From: Bacteroidales bacterium
Lineage (GTDB): Bacteria; Bacteroidota; Bacteroidia; Bacteroidales; UBA10428
Reading direction: 5' to 3'
NCBI GenBank assembly: GCA_016938095.1
Contig: JAFGVG010000160.1
Coordinates: forward strand, 1 to 14,736
Length of the DNA: 14,736 nucleotides
A program made the translations under genes and the position numbers. The notes beneath the pieces are model-generated. The model saw only the letters and a list, made by a program, of their open reading frames with translations, was not told where the DNA came from and searched no databases. Of the stretch, positions 11,568 through 14,736 are shown piece by piece. Numbering within the stretch: the stretch's first letter is position 1; the number at the start of each line of letters is the position of its first letter.

Positions 11568-11945
11568 TTATTTAAGTTCAACGTCGGCTCCTGCTTCAGC
11601 TAATTGAGCTTTAATAGATTCAGCTTCTTCTTTTGAAACATTTTCCTTGATTGCAACCGGTGCCTTATCAACAAGTTCTTTTGCTTCTTTAAGGCCGAGG
11701 TTGGTTATGTCCTTAACCAATTTTACGATCTGGAGTTTAGCGCCACCCGGATGGTTCATGAAAACATTATAGGTGGATTTTTCAGCAGCCTGTGCCCCTT
11801 CGGCGGCAACTGCGGGGCCGGCAACGGCAACAGCGGCGGCTGCGGGCTCAATTCCGTACTCGTCTTTTAATATTTTGGCTAATTCGTTAACCTCTTTGAC
11901 AGTCAAGTTAACCAATTGTTCTGCGAAAGCTTTCAAATCTGCCAT
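11568..11945 (-). CDS. rplL: 50S ribosomal protein L7/L12 (125 aa)
   Basis: L7/L12 forms the flexible stalk of the large subunit. Dimers bind the C-terminal helix of L10 and recruit and stimulate the translational GTPases. The N-terminal dimerisation helices span about residues 1-32. A hinge extremely rich in Ala, Val and Gly runs from about 34 to 56. The globular C-terminal domain (58-125) carries G-L-K-E-A-K-E-L-V-D-K-A-P at 84-96, the GTPase-contact helix region, and ends A-G-A-D-V-E-L-K. Length is typical (E. coli 121). It starts 30 bases after the rplJ stop and is probably translated from the same message with its own initiation, since several L12 copies are needed per L10. Confidence 0.98.
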   Translation of the reverse strand: MADLKAFAEQLVNLTVKEVNELAKILKDEYGIEPAAAAVAVAGPAVAAEGAQAAEKSTYNVFMNHPGGAKLQIVKLVKDITNLGLKEAKELVDKAPVAIKENVSKEEAESIKAQLAEAGADVELK

Positions 11946-11975
11946 TTTAATTGCGTATTAATAAGTTATGATTAA

Positions 11976-12494
11976 TTATTCTTTTTCACTAAGTGTTTTA
12001 ACAATACCAGCCAGTTTATTACCACCTGACTGTAAACCGGAAATAACGTTACGGGCGGGAGACTGCAACAGCAGAATCAGATCGCCGATAAGTTCTTCCT
12101 TAGACTTGATACCTGACAATGCATCGAGTTGATCATCGCCAATGTAAATAGATTCTTCTACATAAGCGGCTTTGAGCAAAGGTTTCTTGTTCTTTTTACG
12201 GAACTCCTTGATAAGTTTTGCAGGCGAGTTGTTAATGTCGGTAATCATGATGGCGGAAGACTCCTTTAATGCACCATAAAGACCTTCGAATTTACCTTCA
12301 AAACGTTCCAAAGCCTTTTTAAGCAGGGTATTTTTAACGACAACCAATGTGATATCCTTTTCAAAGCAAGTTCTTCTGAGCTTACTGGTTATTTCGGCAT
12401 TCAAATTCGAAATATCCGTAAGGTAGAAGTGCTTGGCATTGCTGATGGAATCCGTCAGGTTATCGATTATCCTGTTTTTTTCGTCCCTATTCAT
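11976..12494 (-). CDS. rplJ: 50S ribosomal protein L10 (172 aa)
   Basis: L10 anchors the L12 dimers to 23S rRNA at the GTPase-associated centre. The N-terminal domain has F-Y-L-T-D at 23-27 and the family motif V-V-V-K-N-T-L-L-K-K-A-L at 51-62. The C-terminal helix after about 133 (E-E-L-I-G-D-L-I-L-L-L-Q-S-P-A) is the L12-binding arm. Length fits the family (E. coli 165). The gene starts 21 bases after the rplA stop. That leaves no room for a conventional L10-L12 autoregulatory leader between the genes, so any such site would have to lie in the rplA coding end or elsewhere. Confidence 0.98.
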   Translation of the reverse strand: MNRDEKNRIIDNLTDSISNAKHFYLTDISNLNAEITSKLRRTCFEKDITLVVVKNTLLKKALERFEGKFEGLYGALKESSAIMITDINNSPAKLIKEFRKKNKKPLLKAAYVEESIYIGDDQLDALSGIKSKEELIGDLILLLQSPARNVISGLQSGGNKLAGIVKTLSEKE

Positions 12495-12515
12495 AATGTA
12501 GTCTGGTCTTAAAAA

Positions 12516-13211
12516 TTACTCGTCGAATGCTTTGGCATCGACTTTAATACCGGGGCTCATCGTACTGGAAATGTAAATGCTGCGGATATAGGAACCCTTA
12601 GCTGCAGAAGGTTTTAATTTTACCAGGGTATGTAAGAATTCCCTGGCGTTTTCAACGATCTGGTCAGCGGAGAAAGACGCCTTACCGATAGAGGTATGAA
12701 CAATTCCGGCTTTGTCGACTTTGAAGTCGATTTTACCCATTTTCACATCTTTAACAGCTTTTCCGATTTCCATTGTAACTGTGCCGCTCTTGGGATTGGG
12801 CATAAGTCCACGGGGGCCGAGGATTTTTCCAAGTTTCCCCAATTTTCCCATTACAGCGGGCATGGTGATGATTACATCAACGTCGGTCCATCCATTCTGG
12901 ATCTGATCGATATAACTATCAAGGCCTACGTAATCAGCACCTGCAGCTTTTGCCTCTTCTTCCTTATCGGGAGTACAAAGCACAAGCACCCTGATTTGCT
13001 TACCGGTTCCATGGGGAAGCGTAACTACGCCCCTAACCATTTGATTGGCTTTGCGGGGATCGATGCCCAGCCTTACGTCAATATCAACTGAAGCGTCAAA
13101 TTTGGTGTTGGTAACTTCCTTCACCAGTGAAGCAGCTTCTGACAGTTTATATTGTTTGGCCGGCTCAATCTTTTCCAACGCCAACTTTCTGTTCTTACTT
13201 AAATTTGCCAT
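12516..13211 (-). CDS. rplA: 50S ribosomal protein L1 (231 aa)
   Basis: L1 forms the mobile L1 stalk, binds 23S rRNA helices 76-78, and in many bacteria represses the L11-L1 operon by binding its own mRNA. The L1 signature L-G-P-R-G-L-M-P-N-P-K-S-G-T-V-T is at 131-146. S-S-T-M-S-P-G at 215-221 contains Thr217 and Met218, which occupy the RNA-binding positions of bacterial L1. V-D-V-R-L-G-I-D-P-R-K at about 43-54 (here I-D-V-R-L-G-I-D-P-R-K, 44-54) is typical of the first domain. Length matches E. coli (234). It starts 18 bases after rplK, which supports shared translation control with L11. Confidence 0.98.
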   Translation of the reverse strand: MANLSKNRKLALEKIEPAKQYKLSEAASLVKEVTNTKFDASVDIDVRLGIDPRKANQMVRGVVTLPHGTGKQIRVLVLCTPDKEEEAKAAGADYVGLDSYIDQIQNGWTDVDVIITMPAVMGKLGKLGKILGPRGLMPNPKSGTVTMEIGKAVKDVKMGKIDFKVDKAGIVHTSIGKASFSADQIVENAREFLHTLVKLKPSAAKGSYIRSIYISSTMSPGIKVDAKAFDE

Positions 13212-13229
13212 GTTAATCCGGAGATAAAA

Positions 13230-13673
13230 TTACTTGTTTACTGGGGCATCGCCTTTTACGGTAATACCCATACTACGAGCAGTGCCGGCAACCATTTTCA
13301 TTGCTGAGTCGATGGTGAAGCAATTAAGATCCGTCATCTTATCTTCAGCAATGGCTCTTACCTGATCCCAGGTAACGGAAGCAACCTTATTCCGGTTAGG
13401 CTCAGCCGATCCGGCTTTTGCCTTTGAAACTTCCAGGAGCTGTACGGCTACCGGAGGGGTTTTAACGATGAAATCAAATGATTTATCGCTGTATACCGTA
13501 ATAACCACCGGAAGCACTTTACCTGCCTTATCCTGGGTACGGGCGTTGAACTGTTTACAGAATTCCATAATGTTCACACCCTTGGAACCCAATGCAGGGC
13601 CTACTGGCGGTGATGGATTAGCGGCACCTCCCTTGATCTGCAATTTAATTAATCCAGCAACCTCTTTTGCCAT
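13230..13673 (-). CDS. rplK: 50S ribosomal protein L11 (147 aa)
   Basis: L11 binds the GTPase-associated region of 23S rRNA and is needed for factor-stimulated GTP hydrolysis and, in many bacteria, for stringent-factor activation. The proline-rich N-domain has N-P-S-P-P-V-G-P-A-L-G at 19-29, the thiostrepton-contact segment, followed by G-V-N-I-M-E-F-C-K-Q-F-N at 32-43. The C-terminal RNA-binding domain ends with M-V-A-G-T-A-R-S-M-G-I-T-V at about 127-139. Length is normal (E. coli 142). A 110-base gap upstream separates it from nusG and holds a candidate structured leader, so this gene may begin a separately controlled part of the operon. Confidence 0.98.
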   Translation of the reverse strand: MAKEVAGLIKLQIKGGAANPSPPVGPALGSKGVNIMEFCKQFNARTQDKAGKVLPVVITVYSDKSFDFIVKTPPVAVQLLEVSKAKAGSAEPNRNKVASVTWDQVRAIAEDKMTDLNCFTIDSAMKMVAGTARSMGITVKGDAPVNK

Positions 13674-13716
13674 AATTTACTTGTTTCTGATTTATATAGT
13701 TGATCTACATGTTATC

Positions 13717-13759
13717 CGGGCGGTCATTCAGGAAGCATTAGGGTTTTCATAACCGTCCG
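13717..13759 (-). promoter_or_regulatory. Candidate structured mRNA leader upstream of rplK
   Basis: On the - strand, CGGACGGTTAT (13759-13749) can pair with ATGACCGCCCG (13727-13717). That gives ten pairs of eleven, with one A-C mismatch and one G-U, around a 21-base loop containing AAAACCC and TTCC. It lies in the 110-base nusG-rplK gap, about 40 bases before the rplK start, and no T-run follows, so it is not a terminator. By position it could be the site where L1 represses the L11-L1 genes. That assignment is inference: I did not confirm the L1-binding internal-loop consensus. Confidence 0.4.
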
Positions 13760-13783
13760 TACACGTATTTTTTTATGCTGTTT

Positions 13784-14332
13784 TTACTCCTTTTCTACCT
13801 GCATGAAACTTAACTCGAGCGGTGTTTTACGCCCGAAAATCTTAACCATAACCTTTAGTTTTTTCTTTTCCTCATTCACTTCTTCAATGACACCGGTAAA
13901 GCTGTTAAAGGGGCCGTCGATTACCTTAACCGATTCACCGACATAGAATGGTACATTCAGTTCTTCGTCGGTTTCGGCCAGTTCATCTACTTTTCCCAGT
14001 ATACGGTTCACCTCGGAGGTTCTGAGAGGCGTGGGCAGCTCATCACCTTTTGCGCCCAGAAAGCCAATGACATTGGTTATGTTTTTAAGTATATGGGGTA
14101 TTTCACCTACCAGGGTAGCTTCAATAAGCACATAACCCGGAAAGTAACTTCTTTCCTTGCTGATTTTTTTTCCGTTCCTTATCTGGTAAACTTTTTCCTG
14201 CGGAATCAGCACTTGTGAAATGTATTCCTGCAAATTCAGCCGGTTAACTTCACTTTCGATGTATTCCTTTACTTTCTTTTCCTTACCACCAATAGCACGG
14301 AGAACATACCATTTTTTGCTCTGCTCTTCCAT
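13784..14332 (-). CDS. nusG: Transcription termination/antitermination factor NusG (182 aa)
   Basis: NusG binds the RNA polymerase clamp through its N-terminal domain and uses its KOW domain to contact Rho or ribosomal protein S10, linking transcription to termination or translation. The NGN domain spans about residues 6-115, with K-W-Y-V-L-R at 7-12 and R-S-Y-F-P-G-Y-V-L-I at 61-70. The KOW domain includes G-E-S-V-K-V-I-D-G-P-F at 132-142 and K-I-F-G-R-K-T-P-L-E-L at 164-174. Length equals the E. coli protein (181) within one residue, so there is no extra inserted domain. It lies 26 bases after secE, the conserved pairing. Confidence 0.98.
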   Translation of the reverse strand: MEEQSKKWYVLRAIGGKEKKVKEYIESEVNRLNLQEYISQVLIPQEKVYQIRNGKKISKERSYFPGYVLIEATLVGEIPHILKNITNVIGFLGAKGDELPTPLRTSEVNRILGKVDELAETDEELNVPFYVGESVKVIDGPFNSFTGVIEEVNEEKKKLKVMVKIFGRKTPLELSFMQVEKE

Positions 14333-14358
14333 TTCGAATAGCTCCCGCGTTAATTATG

Positions 14359-14553
14359 TTATGAGAAAAGATTATAAACTCCGCTCATGAAGTTTTTAAA
14401 GATCAGGTCCATCAGTGCAACCACAAGCGCAATAATTATAGAAGAAACCATAACCAGGATGGAACTTCCCTGCAGTTCTTTCCATGAAGGCCAGGTAACT
14501 TTGTGCACGAGTTCATTATAGGAGTCCTGTATATATGCTAAAATTTTCTTCAT
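14359..14553 (-). CDS. secE: Preprotein translocase subunit SecE (64 aa)
   Basis: SecE clamps the two halves of the SecY channel in the inner membrane. This is the short one-helix form found in most bacteria. An amphipathic N-terminal helix carries the conserved N-E-L-V-H-K-V-T-W-P-S at 13-23, and a single transmembrane segment spans about 31-52. The E. coli protein is longer because of two extra helices. The ATG gives a start (M-K-K-I-L) with normal family length. It is followed by nusG after 26 bases and preceded by tRNA-Trp at 97 bases. That 97-base gap is A/T-rich near the start codon, but I see no well-spaced -33/-7 promoter pair in it. Confidence 0.96.
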   Translation of the reverse strand: MKKILAYIQDSYNELVHKVTWPSWKELQGSSILVMVSSIIIALVVALMDLIFKNFMSGVYNLFS

Positions 14554-14650
14554 CAGGGTAAAATTTATATTTTCAAAGGTCCGCCGGAACTTCCATTGCT
14601 GCAGTGTTTATGCTGAATAACCGCAGCCGGTTTTTTCCTTGTATTTTCGT

Positions 14651-14726
14651 TGGCACGGGAGGAGCGACTCGAACGCCCGACACCTGGTTTTGGAGACCAG
14701 TGCTCTACCAACTGAGCTACACCCGT
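14651..14726 (-). tRNA. tRNA-Trp (anticodon CCA)
   Basis: The 76-base gene includes an encoded CCA end (14653-14651). The D arm is GCTC-AGTTGGTA-GAGC. The anticodon stem CTGGT/ACCAG encloses the loop CTCCAAA, with anticodon CCA at 14693-14691. The T arm is GGGCG-TTCGAGT-CGCTC. The discriminator base is G. The acceptor stem pairs ACGGGTG with CTCCCGT, six of seven pairs, with a U-U mismatch at 6-67. Its position directly upstream of secE-nusG is common in Bacteroidota. No T-rich terminator follows it, so it is probably processed from a transcript continuing into secE. Confidence 0.96.
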
Positions 14727-14736
14727 AGGCCATAAA

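Noticed and set aside
14619..14636. AACCG-CAGC-CGGTT hairpin with T-run on the + strand
   Set aside because: It would terminate + strand transcription where no + strand gene exists. On the operon strand the T-run is upstream of the hairpin, so it cannot terminate tRNA-Trp.

Overview
The window looks like ordinary chromosomal DNA of a member of the Bacteroidota, probably Bacteroidales or a near relative. The reasons are the protein character of RpoB and RpoC, starts preceded by A/T-rich sequence rather than Shine-Dalgarno motifs, a DUF3467 gene directly after rpoC, and tRNA-Trp directly upstream of secE. I see no plasmid, phage, CRISPR or insertion-sequence genes.

Left part, + strand (1-2905). 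The window opens in the last 66 codons of an iron-sulfur protein with an HdrD/GlpC-like cysteine-rich domain. A perfect 10-bp palindrome overlaps its stop codon, and a long acyl-CoA dehydrogenase follows. These two probably belong to a fatty-acyl or branched-chain acyl-CoA oxidation locus in which electrons leave the flavoprotein through ETF and Fe-S carriers. Next is a lone ThuA-like lipoprotein gene. A strong bidirectional terminator (2931-2963) separates this part from the convergent operon on the other strand.

Right part, - strand (14726 down to 2962), in transcription order: tRNA-Trp, secE, nusG, rplK (L11), rplA (L1), rplJ (L10), rplL (L7/L12), rpoB, rpoC and a DUF3467 gene. This is the classic ribosomal protein/RNA polymerase cluster. 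It makes a Sec translocase subunit, the NusG elongation factor that couples polymerase to ribosome, the L11/L1/L10/L12 stalk proteins and the two large polymerase subunits. All genes are intact, with catalytic and zinc-binding residues in place.

The non-coding signals may be more informative than the genes. There is an attenuator-like hairpin between rplL and rpoB, a long imperfect stem upstream of rplK that could be an L1 autoregulatory leader, almost no space upstream of rplJ for a canonical L10 leader, a REP-like palindrome at 202-229, and a terminator that contains the DUF3467 stop codon. The tRNA-Trp has one U-U mismatch in its acceptor stem. I found no convincing new multi-gene system. 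The least understood gene is the DUF3467 gene tied to rpoC.
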